Below are positions 1-11,899 of a stretch of 64,000 nt of DNA, one piece after another (position 1 is the stretch's first letter; each line of letters opens with the position of its first letter). The DNA is from Saposhnikovia divaricata (taxonomy: Eukaryota; Streptophyta; Magnoliopsida; Apiales; Apiaceae). The stretch spans positions 146,999,647-147,063,646 of the forward strand of contig CM071597.1 of the NCBI GenBank assembly GCA_036435485.1, read 5' to 3'. The translations under genes were made by a program, and so were the position numbers. Below the pieces are notes generated by a model. That model had not been told where the DNA came from and ran no database searches. It saw nothing but the letters and a program-made list of their open reading frames with translations.

Positions 1-593
1 TTTACTTTTAGTTAAAGATATTACTACCTTTTATAAACACCTTAAAATATCAATTGTACCATATCTTTCGACCATTAATATTTCCTTTCTGATTAAAAAA
101 TGTTACCTTTTTTATTTCAAATTAATCTTACAATCATTAATATATACCCGAAAATATCACAGCATATTTTCCAATTATTAATAAAATATGTTAAAAATCC
201 GTATACGTTGTTTATAATAAGGGAACTGTAGTATAATCCGTAAACATGAGTATATTAAATTATATTAGTTAAAATTAAAAAATTATTAAAAATAATGATG
301 ATATAAAAACATAATTGTAATATTAAATAAAATTTATAACATTAGAAAGGAAACTCGTGCATCGGCATTGAAAGTTTATCGGTTCGATTTTCGGCATGGT
401 TATCCTAATTATTAAAATAATATAATTAATGATAATTAGCCAAGTGCCTTTTTAATTAAAAGTCGTTTAATTTTAATTGATGACATCTAAAATATCGTAT
501 CTTTCAATCAGTAATATTTTTTTAATTAAAACACGTTAACTTTTAATTTAAAACATAATCTTTCAATAATTAATATATAACCAAAAATATCTC

Positions 594-1456
594 GGTGAAA
601 AACAAAAATACCCACCATTTCAAACCAACTGCCCGAAATACCCATATGTGGGAAGCTCCGCCAAAAATACCCACGAACTACGCATTTTGGTTATGCGTAT
701 AGGGGTGCACGCATGTCTTACTCATTATGCTCATGCGTGGACTATGTAAAACTGAGATTCCGTACTCGATGAACAGTACCTAGAATACGCATGTTGAACA
801 TGCGTGGTGGCAGATACGTATGTTGAACATGCGTGGTGGCAGATACGCATGTTGAACATGCGTATTTGGCACTGTTCATCGTCTCCCTCGAGACGTCGCC
901 GGAGACATTTTTCGTTCGAATTTTCAACCACTTTGTTCACCCCCTTCCAGGCTTCGTTCACTAACTTACTATATACCAAAATGCTCGTCTTCTCCCCCTC
1001 TACAACCCTATTCTATTCGATTTTCATTTCTTTTGCCGGATTTGAAAGCCCCAAAACCGAGCCCGTTTTTCCGATGTGCTTTCCGATATGCCCATAAAAG
1101 CCGTTGCAGGGCTGAAAATCAGTAAATCAAGGGGAAAATGGAGAGGGAGGTGTGCGCTTCATTTTTATGTGTTCAGAATTCATGGAGGTTGCCGGAGGGT
1201 GGAGAACGAAGGGAGACAAAAAGGGAGGCGAATGAGAGAGGGAGAGAGACGTCAGAGGCATTTTGCAAAAAATGACGTCAGATGACGTCATCACGCATCT
1301 GGGAGATGCGTGATTGCAATATGCATTTCCAAAATGCGTATCCTAGATTACGCATGCCCAGCAAGCATAGTTTGTGGGCAAAAAGGGCCGACGTTCCCGC
1401 ATATAGGCATTTTGGCCAGTTTCTATAGAAAAGTAGTGTAGTTTGGTCATTTTCTC
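594..1456. mobile_element. Mutator-like non-autonomous element
   Basis: An 863-bp insertion flanked by the direct repeat AAAATATCTC (584-593 and 1457-1466), which matches the 9-10 bp duplication of Mutator-like elements. The ends are long imperfect inverted repeats: left end motifs such as AACTGCCCGAAATACCC reappear on the other strand at the right end as AACTGGCCAAAATGCC, and similarity runs inward for roughly 100 bp. The interior (about 870-1270) is less AT-rich than its surroundings and could be captured host DNA, but no family is recognisable in its short open frames. Confidence 0.6.
785..871. repeat. Three 29-bp tandem repeats of a perfect palindrome
   Basis: Units at 785-813, 814-842 and 843-871. 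Each contains ACGCATGTTGAACATGCGT, two 9-base arms around one central base; the second unit has one changed base (ACGTATG) and the third diverges in its last bases. The repeats lie inside the Mutator-like element, close to its left inverted repeat, and further ACGCAT/ATGCGT motifs occur at both ends of that element. Confidence 0.85.
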
Positions 1457-1822
1457 AAAATATCTCACCATATCTTTTAATTACTAACAAAATATAATAA
1501 AAAATCCGTATGCATGAATAATGACCGTTAGATTTTTTGTAAAAAATCTGAATTGTTAGATCTAATGAGTATATATATTATATGATTAAATTAATTTACT
1601 AACATTTCAAGGTTCGAATTCCGCCAACGACATGTTTATTTTAAAATTTTATAAAATAAGTTTTAAACCATGAATATCATTAGCTAAATTTATATTAAAT
1701 TAGTTAAATTAAAATGAAAATAAATTATTGAAAATAATGATTGTATAAAATATAATTGTAAAATTAAATTAAATTTATTAAATAATAAAAGAAATTCGTG
1801 CATCGCACGGGTTATAAACTAG

Positions 1823-3467
1823 TATATTTATAGAACACAAATTAGTGAAAATAGAAAAAATACCTTAAGTATTAGCAAAAATAGTGTGTTGAATGATTCT
1901 TTAACTTTTTAAAATGTTGGCGAATAAGATGTGAAGAACAAAATGAAAGGAGCGATCATGACTAATGTTACCAACGGAATGGTACGGAGTAGTAACGGAA
2001 TACATCTAACCGATTTAAAATGGTAACCGATTACTAACAGAATAGTAATTGCAAATTCTGTTGGTATGGGGTTGGAACTCCGTTACTAAATAGTTATTAT
2101 GTCATTACTAGTCCGTAGGCAAAAATCCGTTGGTAAACCATTGGCATGTTTGGGCGGATACTTTTGGCCCCTATTTAATAACGGATATTTCTGTTGATAA
2201 ATATTAGTTAGGTGTCGGTTAGTATGTTCTTGGTTTTTCAAACTTTCTAGATCCATTAGCAATACTTTGGTAATTACCAACACATTGATTTTCGTTAATA
2301 GATTCCATTGGCATAATACCTTATTCTTCTTGTGCAATTGTATGCATATTTTAAGAGTATGCGTAACTTGACATGTTGTTAGAGCTCTTTTTTTAACAGC
2401 TAGAAATGTCAAATATCAATCATACTTTCAATTTTTATGGGGTCTGCACTACTTCAGCTTAAACCATATTGTACGAGTTTTGTTGGTTAATCAGCTTGCA
2501 ATGTAATGTAGTTAGTTTTATACTCCCTCCGTCCCTTCCAATTATTTACATTTTTCAAGGAGTGTTTGGCACGCATTTTAAGGCGTATTTTAAGGATAGT
2601 TCCATAATTTATTTTTGAAATTTTCTTTTTTTTTTGTATAAAAATTTAATTTTAAAGACTATTTTGTGACATGCAATGCTACTAATAAAATTGACGAACA
2701 GTTTTAAAACTTTCCATAGGCTAGAAATCCGTGGCTTATAAACATAACACTTATTCTAGTTTGTATGAAATACTTGTATTATCTAGTTTATGTTAGGCAA
2801 AAATGTTGTAAACACTTAGAGAATTTTGGGTTGGTTTTAGAGTGTGTTTGGTGTGATTTTTTGATATTAACCTCGACCGAATATCTCTTGTAACCTTTGT
2901 ATTGGTTGCAATAAAAGTTTGGATGTTTGTCCTTACTTCTTGGTGTGTTTATTAGATTTACTTGGTGATAAATAGGCACTCCATGCTAGTTGTTGAGAAA
3001 TTTTCAAGTGATCCTATCCCTTGCGGGGTTGTGCGCTTTGTTGAAAACCAAGGCGACATGGAAGGCTGTTGTTCTTTGGGAGTCGGGGCATAAGGGCAGG
3101 CTACACAAGGGTAAATATTTTGGGTTAAAAAATCTACCCTTGTGATAGTAATAGAGTTCGAACCAGCCGAAAATGCTTCACATATCGTTTGGGGTTCTGG
3201 AGTTCTACAGGTTGTCAACCTTATCAAGGCAGAGTGTGTGAGGTTAAATGGGCTTGTTTTTTGTGCTAATGTGAAAAATTAATAAAAAAAATTCTGGTTG
3301 CGTTAGCTATTTTATTTTTGCATTTTCCAATGTTCCAACAATCGAATTATCCTGAATTTTGGATATTCCTTACTCAGGTACCTAAATTATGAACGGTGAA
3401 GATAGGATTTAGAGGTCCATAATGTCTGTTTATTGAGGTACGAGCATGAAGTATTTGCATCATGGTG
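1823..3467. other. Intergenic stretch with transposon relics
   Basis: No intact gene. About 1950-2240 carries repeated CCGTTGGTAA/TTACCAACGG-type motifs in both orientations, like the subterminal repeats of a CACTA element, but no CACTA/TAGTG ends are seen. About 2985-3230 has gene-like base composition, with short plus-strand reading pieces (for example residues like IPCGVVRFVEN) broken by stops and frame changes; I could not identify a family. From about 3235 on, the sequence is the first copy of a direct duplication that reappears at 15074. Confidence 0.4.
2523..2690. mobile_element. Stowaway MITE, truncated
   Basis: Starts with CTCCCTCCGTCCC directly after TA (2521-2522), the standard Stowaway (Tc1/mariner-derived) end. 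The next ~150 bp resembles the interior of the better preserved Stowaway at 51396-51618, including a shared ATAATTTATTTTT block. The matching right inverted repeat is missing, so the right boundary is approximate. Confidence 0.6.
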
Positions 3468-3778
3468 TGTTGTATTTGATTTATTTTGTTAAATAAAATA
3501 TTATTTAAATATATGAATATTATATTAAATTTGTGTTTTGGTAACTGACATGTTAAATGTTATAATGATGTTAATTATCATTAATATGTATTTAATGGGA
3601 TAAAAGGCAGTTACAATTTGGGGTGGAAATAGTGTAAGAATGGCCTATATATAGTGGATTTTTTCCATATGAATGAGACACTCAAAATAGAGAGTTTGGA
3701 GTCTGTTCAATACACTCTTGGAATCCCAAATATATTTTCCTCTTTTTTAACTAAATCACATCCAGGTACAGTACTACA
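3468..3778 (+). repeat. 5' LTR of outer Copia element
   Basis: Starts TGTTGTATTTGATT and ends CTACA. It is almost identical to 10471-10792, apart from a short deletion near the end (the 3' copy has an extra TCAAAATCTTTTCT-like stretch) and a few substitutions. A TATATATAG motif at about 3647-3655 is a plausible promoter TATA box. The few differences between the LTRs suggest a fairly recent insertion, although the coding part is lost. Confidence 0.9.
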
Positions 3779-3809
3779 TTAGTATCAGAGCTAGGATTAA
3801 TTGATTCTC

Positions 3810-4163
3810 GGTGTTGCTCATGCCTCAACTCCAAAGGCTGAATACATAGCAGTTGGGAGTTGTTATTCACAGATTCTATGAATGAGAAATCAACTACTTG
3901 ACTATGGAGTTAACGTTGAAAAGATCCCAATTTTCTGTGATAACACTAGTGCAATTGCAATATCACATAATCCAGTGCAGCATTCTAGAACCAAGCACAT
4001 AGACATCAGATACCATTTCATCAGGGAGCATGTGATGAAAGGCACTGTGGAACTGCATTTTGTTCCTAGTGAAAAACAGTTGGCAGACATTTTTACTAAA
4101 ACTTTGGATGAAGCAACCTTTTCAAGGTTGGTAAGTGAGCTTGGTATGTTAAATTTCACATGA
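3810..4163 (+). pseudogene. Copia RNase H C-terminal fragment
   Basis: Encodes the tail of a Copia polyprotein. The visible order is STPKAEYIAVGSC, then an in-frame TGA at 3879-3881 where the family has Trp, then MRNQLLDYG, FCDNTSAIAIS, RTKHIDIRYHFIRE, and the terminal LADIFTKTL, ending with a stop at about 4161. In Copia elements this segment degrades the RNA of the RNA:DNA hybrid during reverse transcription. Everything upstream (gag to reverse transcriptase) is deleted, so the fragment sits within about 30 bp of the primer-binding site. It cannot give an active enzyme. The alternative, that it was acquired from another Copia element, cannot be excluded. Confidence 0.85.
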
Positions 4164-4459
4164 TCTTTTAAAATGTCTGTTCAATATCCACAGGCAAAGG
4201 AATCTCCTTTAAGTGCACCATATTTTTCTTTTCCGTCGAATCTGGTTTTGGTGCCAACTATTTTTATTTGTTCATCCATTTGTATAATAGTCTTGAGTAG
4301 CCTTGTTTTCCATTGACTGTCTACTGTTTTCTCTCAGTCATGTAGAGTGCCTATGAATGTTTTTTTGTTTGTTTTCTATGTGCTTTATGTTACGATTTTG
4401 GTCAGTTTCATATCTCATCAGTTTGCTGATTGCATATTTTTTCTTGTGATTTACGTTTT

Positions 4460-4982
4460 TGATGGATTGACACCTACAAAATATACAAAATAAAAATAAT
4501 AATTTTATTTTGGGTTCCGAATTTGTGAAATGAACAAAGCTTTTTTCTTGCATATGAATCACTATTTATAGGCTTTTCCTTCACATCCTCCACCCCAAAT
4601 AATGTAACAGCCCAATAAATATCATTTAGAATACATAAATATTAGGGCTTAATGATCCTATAGTTAACTATAGGAGAATTTTCTACAGTTAACCACTGAA
4701 ATAATGACACATCATATAGTTTCCTAAATAAAAATACACACCTTTAAGGGGCCCATATAAATAAAAGGTAACACTCAAATGTTTTTAAAGGTTAACTTTA
4801 GGAAACTCCTAAAGTTAACTGTAGAAACATTTTTCTCTAAATATTATGTAACTCCAAATTTATTGCACTTAATATATTTATTTTGTAACTTCACAATAAC
4901 TCACATTATTAATTCTTTAAATACATTATTCATGTATTTATTTTCTTTTATTATATTTGATAAAAACAAGTCAAATACAACA
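4460..4982 (-). repeat. 3' LTR of nested element (carries a MITE)
   Basis: 523 bp against 348 bp for the partner LTR at 7784-8131. The excess is explained by a 194-bp insertion plus its 8-bp duplication (4644-4845); the partner has about 30 bp that this copy lacks near the CTTTTTTC stretch. Outside these indels the two copies are closely similar. Confidence 0.88.
4644..4837. mobile_element. 194-bp MITE with 8-bp duplication
   Basis: Absent from the sister LTR, so it is clearly an insertion. It is flanked by TAAATATT at 4636-4643 and 4838-4845. The interior is rich in GTTAACT-type motifs, and the two ends hold inverted subterminal blocks (TTCTACAGTTAAC on the left, GTTAACTGTAGAAA on the right). 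The very terminal bases match poorly. An 8-bp duplication fits the hAT superfamily, so that is the best guess. Confidence 0.7.
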
Positions 4983-7783
4983 TCTCCCACTTGACTTTTT
5001 TGTCAAATATTTTCCATGACTCCCACCTTTTTCGGAATCCACAATTTTCAAAATTATTTGAGTGCACATTCTCATTATTCGTTATAGTATCACGACTTGT
5101 ATATTTCAAATTTCCATAAAGCCAACATGTTTTAAAAAAACATTTGCCTAAACATTCCCTTTTAAACAAAATTACAAGTCAATATAAATTAAAACAATGT
5201 CATCACTATTGAATATGTGTATTCGTCACATTGTCACTTTCACTTTCTGTATCATGTTTCTTATTATTCTAATTCCACCAAAATTAAATTGATCTCCCGA
5301 AATTTGAATTCTTATTATCAATGTCACATTTGATACTTATACCGTAATAATCAATAATTCCATGCATGTCTGCCTAATATACCAATTTGTGATACAACAT
5401 TCCTTTCAGATACTTGATCATGATCTTCCTTACAACCTTTCACTAGGCTCAACAAAATTTGTTTCACTATCCACTCACAAGGATAACTACATATGCCAAG
5501 TCAAGTCAATCGATCACACAACATAAAATACATCGAACTTCCGACTACTTGCATATATAACTCATTTAGTGGTTCCATTTCCACATTTATCATTTCCCAT
5601 TACCAATAGGGTTGGCGCCGAACTGCAATTCTGCATCCAAAAATGATTCAGCATTTTACTCGGATACCTTTCTAATTCAAACTAATTATTCAAACTATTT
5701 AATTCCCATAACTTATCAGATTTCACCCTTATTCTCAACTTTTCTGCTAAGTTCCAACTTAGTTATGTTGAGCATTTAATATTTTTTCGACAACAATATA
5801 TCATTAACATATACTGATAGTACTGTAAACAAACTCCCACTTTTCAAAATACTGACACAATTATCTAATTCATTCTCGGTAAAATATTCCCAATTTCTGC
5901 ATAAAATCTTTCGCAATTGGATATACTTCAAATTTAAAATTAGACACATTTTGTCTCATCTTTCCCTTTCTAAATCCATATACAACCTTTGAAATTTCTA
6001 TATTGGGGTTGATTACACAACTCCCACACTTGATTCTTCCAAATTGACTCAAAATCATATTTCATGATTTCCCTCTGATAATTCAAATTCTTACGATCTG
6101 ATCATTCTATACAAGTAGTCAAATCATTCGGATCCCTTACATCCATATGTATCGAAAAACAAGATAATGCACTATTATATTCAATGCCAATATTCAGATC
6201 ATGACGATCATTATGATCTCTTACATCCATGTATACCGAAAATTCCGAAAAATAAGATAATGCACTATTGTATTCAATGTCAATAATAAAAAAAAAAAAT
6301 CATTGTCATAATCATATAAATGACAACTCAATGTCTTCTATCCTCAAATACAGTTTCTTATTCCTCGAAATATTTCTGAAAGTAGCTTTCCTATTTTCAA
6401 TCAATTAACAATTTTTGATCCTCTTCACTTCTAGGCGGGTGTCAATGATCTTTCCCTTTTCAAGGCACTTGCCCTTATTTCTTTCTTGAGTTCCTCTAAC
6501 TCAGTTAAATAGATTGTTTGTCACCAAACTTATGCTATCTATTCTGAGCATCACTAAAAAATTGAGTGTCATTCATTCTTTTATATTTTTCAAACCGAAA
6601 ATATGTAATCAACACATTATTATTTTTTATGCTCAATTTCTGAGCATCACTAGAAATTTTCTCTAGTACCGTACCGTGTTTTTCAACAATAATTCTCAAT
6701 TCATCCCCAATTATAATTTACAAACTTTATAACTCTTCTTTTAAAATTTCACTAGAAATTTTTCCAGTATAGTTCCATCTATTTCAACGGTTTCCAAATT
6801 TTTCAGAAATAATTTAATTTCTTATTTTTCGGCTTTACATGTCATATGGGTTTGAAACGATTTTTTTTTCAATTTATTGTCCTCCAAACAATCAATAAAT
6901 TTCCATCAATTATACATAAGTAATAGAGGAAAAACAAACAACATATATTTTAAAAAAAACAAGACAGTTTTGTAGCAAATTAATACAATTATCATTACTA
7001 AAATCATCTAACACACATAACAAAAATAATTAAAACATTTTAATATTATCAATGAATCATATACCAAAAAAATCAAATCAAAAGATTCACAAACAATAAA
7101 ACACAGAAATTGCTAAAAATTTACCTACGGAGAAAGTAGAAATGATTGCACCATGTTTATCCAATTTAGAAAAACAAAAAAAACATAAATCATGCATGAA
7201 TTAAATAAGAATATAAAACACAAAGCAAACATATATATACAAAAAACAATTCTAATAAATTTCATCACCATGATGAACAACTAGACAAGACATACATGGA
7301 AATATAACATACATGACTAACATAAGAGCACTAAATGCAAATAAAAAAATATATTAAAAGAATTTGGACACCACAAGTACACAATAAAAATAAAAACAAT
7401 TAGTAAACTAAAGCGAAAACTGAGCCTCACATAATATACCTACAAAGGGAGAGAAAGAATACAAATCTCGAATAAAAAAAATTATATATGCAACCGCCTA
7501 GATCAAATAAAGAATAGCAAGAATTGATCTCACTAAAAACAACATGCATCAAAAATTAGAAGGTAACCAATATAATATAAGCACCGTACTACACATATGT
7601 GGATATTCAAATATATTTAGTAAGGTAACACAAAAAATTATAATATATGTCAACAAATGATGTATGGGAAGAAATAAAACCCAAGCCAAAAGAAGTCAGA
7701 GACGAGCAAAAAACAAACGCACCCACAAGTGAACAAAGGCAACGAAGGCCGCAAATAATCAAATCCTTGAGCTCTGATACCAA

Positions 7784-8131
7784 TGATGGATTGACACCTA
7801 CAAAATATGCAAAATAAAAATAATAATTTTATTTGGGGTTCCGAATTTGTGAAATGAACAAAGCTTTTTCTTATTCTTTTTGATGCTTTTTTCCTTATGA
7901 TATGAATCACTATTTATAGGCTTTTTCTTCACATCCTCCACCCCAAATAATGTAACAACCCAATAAATATCATTTAGAATACATAAATATTATGTAACTC
8001 CCAATTTATTGCACTTAATATATGTATTTTGTAACTTCCACACAATAACTCACATTATAAATTCTTTAAATACATTATTCATGTATTTATTTATTTTTAT
8101 TATATTTGATAAAAACAAGTCAAATACAACA
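7784..8131 (-). repeat. 5' LTR of nested element
   Basis: 348 bp, starting TGTTGTATTTGACTTG and ending CAATCCATCA when read on the minus strand, next to the primer-binding site at about 7769-7783. Its first bases are very close to those of the outer Copia LTR, another sign of shared family. Confidence 0.88.
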
Positions 8132-8136
8132 GTTTT

Positions 8137-10470
8137 TGTATTTTGCCTCATATATTATTTATGTTAATTGTGTGTATTAAAGTTTTGTTTTATTTTTTGG
8201 TGTGCTCACTTAAATTGTTTTATTGACTATAATCACTTGCCTTTTATGATATTCCTTTTTATTCATTTTAGAATTTTAGTCGGTGCATGCCTGCTTTTAG
8301 GTGTAACAAGTTTACTTGTTTTAAATTTGTTTATTGATAGATCTCTGTTCTATTTTGTCTAACGTTTTTTTTGTCAAGTTTTTGTATTTTAGTGTTCTGC
8401 GGTTATTTATCTACATTTTTTTAATTGTGTGTGGATTGATAAAGATGGGGAATTGAATGATACGATATTGGAAGAAAAAAAAAGGTGATATTATCGAAAG
8501 TGGGAATATTTTTTTTTTTTAAAAGTTGGTTGGTGTTCATTATTAGATATGGAACCAGGAAAAAGATCATTTCGATATGATACAAAAAATGTTGTTAAAA
8601 AAAATGACATTGTAGTGGAAGAAAATTCTAGTAAATTTTGGAATATTATATTGTTGATTTTGTTTTTAAATTTTGAAAAGAAATATAAAATGATAAGGAA
8701 ATTGATTCTATCTGATTTTCTTGTAATTGAAAAAGGGTGAACATTTTGAGATACTTAAAAAAAGGAGTACAAAATGTGATTTTCTAGAAATTCAAGTAGC
8801 ACCATTTTTGTTACATCGAGCTATAAGAAATTTTATGCCATGCTCAAAATAAGGGAGCGTGAGAATAATAGAATATGTGATACATAATAATTTATTATAT
8901 TTTAAGAAATGGAATATTATTAATATTCTATACTTGTGGTCGCATTTTGGACATTTTATAAAAATAGTAAAATTGGTTGGGTTAACATTTTTTTCGATGT
9001 GTCAATGTACATATTGAACTAGATCTGATGAGGGATTTGAATATTGGTTATGAACTAATGAACCATCATTGTGTATGGTTGAATATAGGAGATTGAGAAT
9101 TTCACTAAAGTGGGTGATTGAATTTTATGTATATGGAAGTGAAATATTTTTTAGACATGGATATTTAAGGAAGTAGAGTCCATAGAAATAATCGAAAGTG
9201 GGAGCTGTTTGATCAATCTGAAGATAAATACCCACAGATTGTTTGGATTTTGGAATGAAATTATAAGTCTGATGATATTACATGAAAACAGAAAGTTGAT
9301 CATAAAGAGATGTATTATCTTGTGGTAGAATTTGTTTATAAATTTGAGGTATGCCTAGTTGGAAAAGGTTTTACGGAAAAATTGGAAATTTTATATCAAG
9401 AAAGAATTGACAATTGTGTCTACATTTTTTTTAATAGTGGGAGTTCGTTTACGATAATATCGTATATCGTATGTCTTGATGATAAGTTAGCGAAAAATGA
9501 GAAGGAAATGTTAAATTGTGGAATCTCATTTAAAAATTTGTGATGAAAGATATTCGGAAAATTTCATATGTTCCAAGAATCCGGTTTGTGAGAGATAAAA
9601 AGGAACATTGAGTTTGAATTAAGAAGTGTGTATGATGTTTAATAATTTTAGGATGTAGAGTTGTAGTCCAGTGCGAATCCTATTGTTAGAGGAGAAATGA
9701 TCAATGCGGGAATGAAATCAGTGAATATGTGCAAGTAGTTGGAAGTTCGATATATTTTATGTTGTGTTATCGATTGACTTGACTTGACTTATGTAGTTAT
9801 CCTTGTGAGTGGATAGTGAAGCATTTTTGTTGAGCCTAATGAGAGATTGTAAGGAAGATCATGATCAAGTACTTGAAAGGAATGTTGTACCACAAATTGT
9901 TATATCAGGCAGACGTATCTAAAGTAATTGGGTTACTACGGTGCAAAGTTTTTGAATAGAAAAAAAAATGAGAAGTCAACTTCGAGCCATCTATTTGATT
10001 TTGATGGGCCTCAAGTTGGAAAAGTAAAAATAAGAAATGTGTTATAAGAAGTGAATATTTTTTTCACTTGCTATATGATTGCAGACCTTAACATAAGGTA
10101 TTCGTAGCAAAAGTATTTATCGAACAAGTTGGTTTATTTTAAATTAAAAATTTTAGTGTGGCATGATTTTTGCTCATGTTATCTGAATAAGTTTTTAATG
10201 CTTAAGTTAAATCTCAATTTTATCGATGGGCCTATTGAGATTTTTAGTGATAACATTGATTTAATTTGTGGTGATATTATAGATATTTTAACAAGAGGTA
10301 TTCTTGTAGAATTGTTTGTCAAATACGTTGGTTTGACCGAAATAGAAAATATTTGAGTTCTCAAATATCACATGTGATTCTATTGAATAGTGAGAATGCA
10401 TATTTAAGTTATAAACCCTAAAAGAGGTGGGAGTCCCTATAATATTTGACAAAATAAATCAAGTGGGAGA
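8137..10470 (+). other. Non-coding interior of outer Copia element
   Basis: About 2.3 kb with no convincing coding sequence; the open frames are short, AT-rich and match nothing I recognise. The last ~700 bp is homologous, inverted, to the nested element. It ends in the polypurine tract before the 3' LTR. Confidence 0.6.
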
Positions 10471-10792
10471 TGTTGTATTTGATTTATTTTGTTAAATAAA
10501 ATATTATTTAAATATATGAATATTATATTAAATTTGTGTTTTGGTAACTGACATGTTAAATGTTATAATGATGTTAATTATCATTAATATGTATTTAATG
10601 GGATAAAAGGCAGTTACAATTTGGGGTGGAAATAGTGTAAGAATGGCCTATATATAGTGGATTTTTTCCATATGAATGAGACACTCAAAATAGAGAGTTT
10701 GGAGTCTGTTTAATACACTCTTGGAATCCCAAATATATTTTCAAAATCTTTTCTTCTTTTTTAACTAAATCACATCCAGGTACAATGCTACA
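10471..10792 (+). repeat. 3' LTR of outer Copia element
   Basis: Starts TGTTGTATTTG after AAGTGGGAGA and ends GCTACA, followed by the TGGTG duplication. Nearly identical to 3468-3778. Confidence 0.9.
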
Positions 10793-11230
10793 TGGTGATG
10801 ATTAAGCTCCCTGTGGTGAAGCGATTTGGACTGGGTATTTTTGACCTAAAAGTGTTTTCTGGTTAATTCTTAAATTAGGCTCATGATTACTACGATATGT
10901 AAATAGTAGTGAATTAGCTAGGTTTTATTTATAGAAACAAAAACGTATCAATATATACAAGAAAAAAAAGGCAATTTCACATGGTCAACAAAATTCCTTC
11001 TCTTATATGTTTACTTTGATTATTGTCTTATATTATAACTTATGATTTGTGGTGGTAGAACTTGGTGTGACTTCTACTTAGTAAGTCGTCTCTTAGGTGT
11101 TATTCCGCTGTGTTGAATTGAACCATGTATTTTTGGCGCAATGTGTTGTGGTTTACATATCAAGATCTTCATCTTATTCTTAATGTTCATCCATAATTTG
11201 AGTTCTATCAAATAATGTACGAGGTGGACA
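10793..11230. repeat. Direct duplication, copy A (continues 3235-3467)
   Basis: Together with 3235-3467 this forms one copy of a segment that recurs at about 15074-15480. Examples are GAGGTACGAGCATGAAGTAT against CAGGTACGAGCATGAACTAT, and TTCCTGTGGTGCAGCGA against CTCCCTGTGGTGAAGCGA. The Copia insertion splits copy A and the CACTA element 11234-15070 separates the two copies. No function is visible. Confidence 0.6.
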
Positions 11231-11899
11231 ATTCACTACTACAGATTTTAACCTCCATAACGCTTATTTTTTAGCTTACATAGCGTTTTTAAGCGATATG
11301 TAAGCCAACGCTATGTAAGTTCAATTCACTTGCATAGCGCTTATTTTGACGTTCTCTAAGTACATTTCTTACATAGCTCTTTTAGAAACGCTATGCAAGT
11401 AAGTGTTATCCAAGTTAATTTCTACTTAGATAGCACTTCTATGAACGCTATCTAAGTCATTTGACTTAAAAACAATATTAGTTAACAACTTTCCTACAAA
11501 CACTATAGAAGTTGCACACTATTTTTTAATGAAAAAAATTGCTTTTCCTGCCTATTTAACATTTAAAAAAAAATATAATTTAATTATTTTTACCACCATT
11601 TTAAACCTATAATATTCCTAAAATAATTCATAAATACAATAAAATTGACAATGGCAATCCAAATTATAACAAAAACTAGAAACTAAAATTACTTCATTAA
11701 AATTGAAATAAATTCCAAATATCAACTTACAAAAAACTTTTAAGTAGCAAGATCACTACTTACAAGTCGAATCTTCCTCGTTTATTCGTACAATACAATA
11801 TAAATTGAAAGTATACCTAGAAACTAGAGCATCAGCAACTGCACAACTGATACAAAGACTATCCCTTTTTCTATATAAAAATATAATTAAGAGTGCCTG

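Larger units (their letters stand above)
1..1822 (+). mobile_element. Helitron-like element, 3' part with terminus
   Basis: AT-rich DNA ending in a Helitron-like 3' terminus. At about 1796-1808 there is a short hairpin (CGTGC, loop ATC, GCACG), followed about ten bases later by CTAG at 1819-1822 and then T, which fits a CTRR end inserted between A and T. A degenerate copy of the same terminal segment, without the clean hairpin end, occurs at about 240-385, so two related ends are nested or tandem. No Rep/helicase coding is visible and the 5' end lies outside the window or is not recognisable. The 594-1456 part is a separate insertion. The assignment rests on the terminus alone. Confidence 0.45.
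4460..8131 (-). mobile_element. Non-autonomous LTR element nested in reverse in the outer Copia
   Basis: Insertion flanked by GTTTT (4455-4459 and 8132-8136). Its orientation is minus: the right LTR (7784-8131) is followed, on the minus strand, by TTGGTATCAGAGCTC, the Met-tRNA primer-binding site, and the left LTR (4460-4982) is preceded by the polypurine tract CAAGTGGGAGA. The roughly 2.8-kb interior has no gag or pol. Its 3' half matches the 3' half of the outer element in inverse orientation (compare 5400-5530 with 9770-9920), so both belong to one family and this is a large non-autonomous derivative. Confidence 0.88.
3468..10792 (+). mobile_element. Degenerate Copia LTR retrotransposon (outer)
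   Basis: Complete insertion with LTRs at 3468-3778 and 10471-10792 and the target-site duplication TGGTG at 3463-3467 and 10793-10797. A primer-binding site resembling initiator Met tRNA (TATCAGAGC) begins just inside the left LTR, and a polypurine tract (AAGTGGGAGA) ends just before the right LTR. Leaving out the nested element, it is only about 3.6 kb. Gag, protease, integrase and reverse transcriptase are gone, and only the end of the RNase H domain remains, directly after the primer-binding site. 8137-10470 is non-coding and related to the interior of the nested element. Confidence 0.9.

Noticed and set aside
785..871. Three 29-bp repeats as a small CRISPR-like array
   Set aside because: There are no spacers; the units abut directly, and the surroundings are a eukaryotic Mutator-like element.
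8549..10356. Several 60-80 residue AT-rich frames as small genes
   Set aside because: Phe/Ile/Lys-rich translations from AT-rich DNA, not conserved in the homologous part of the nested element.
3468..10792. Endogenous virus with an envelope-like gene
   Set aside because: The interior after RNase H has no long frame with membrane features; primer-binding site, LTRs and RNase H are ordinary Copia features.
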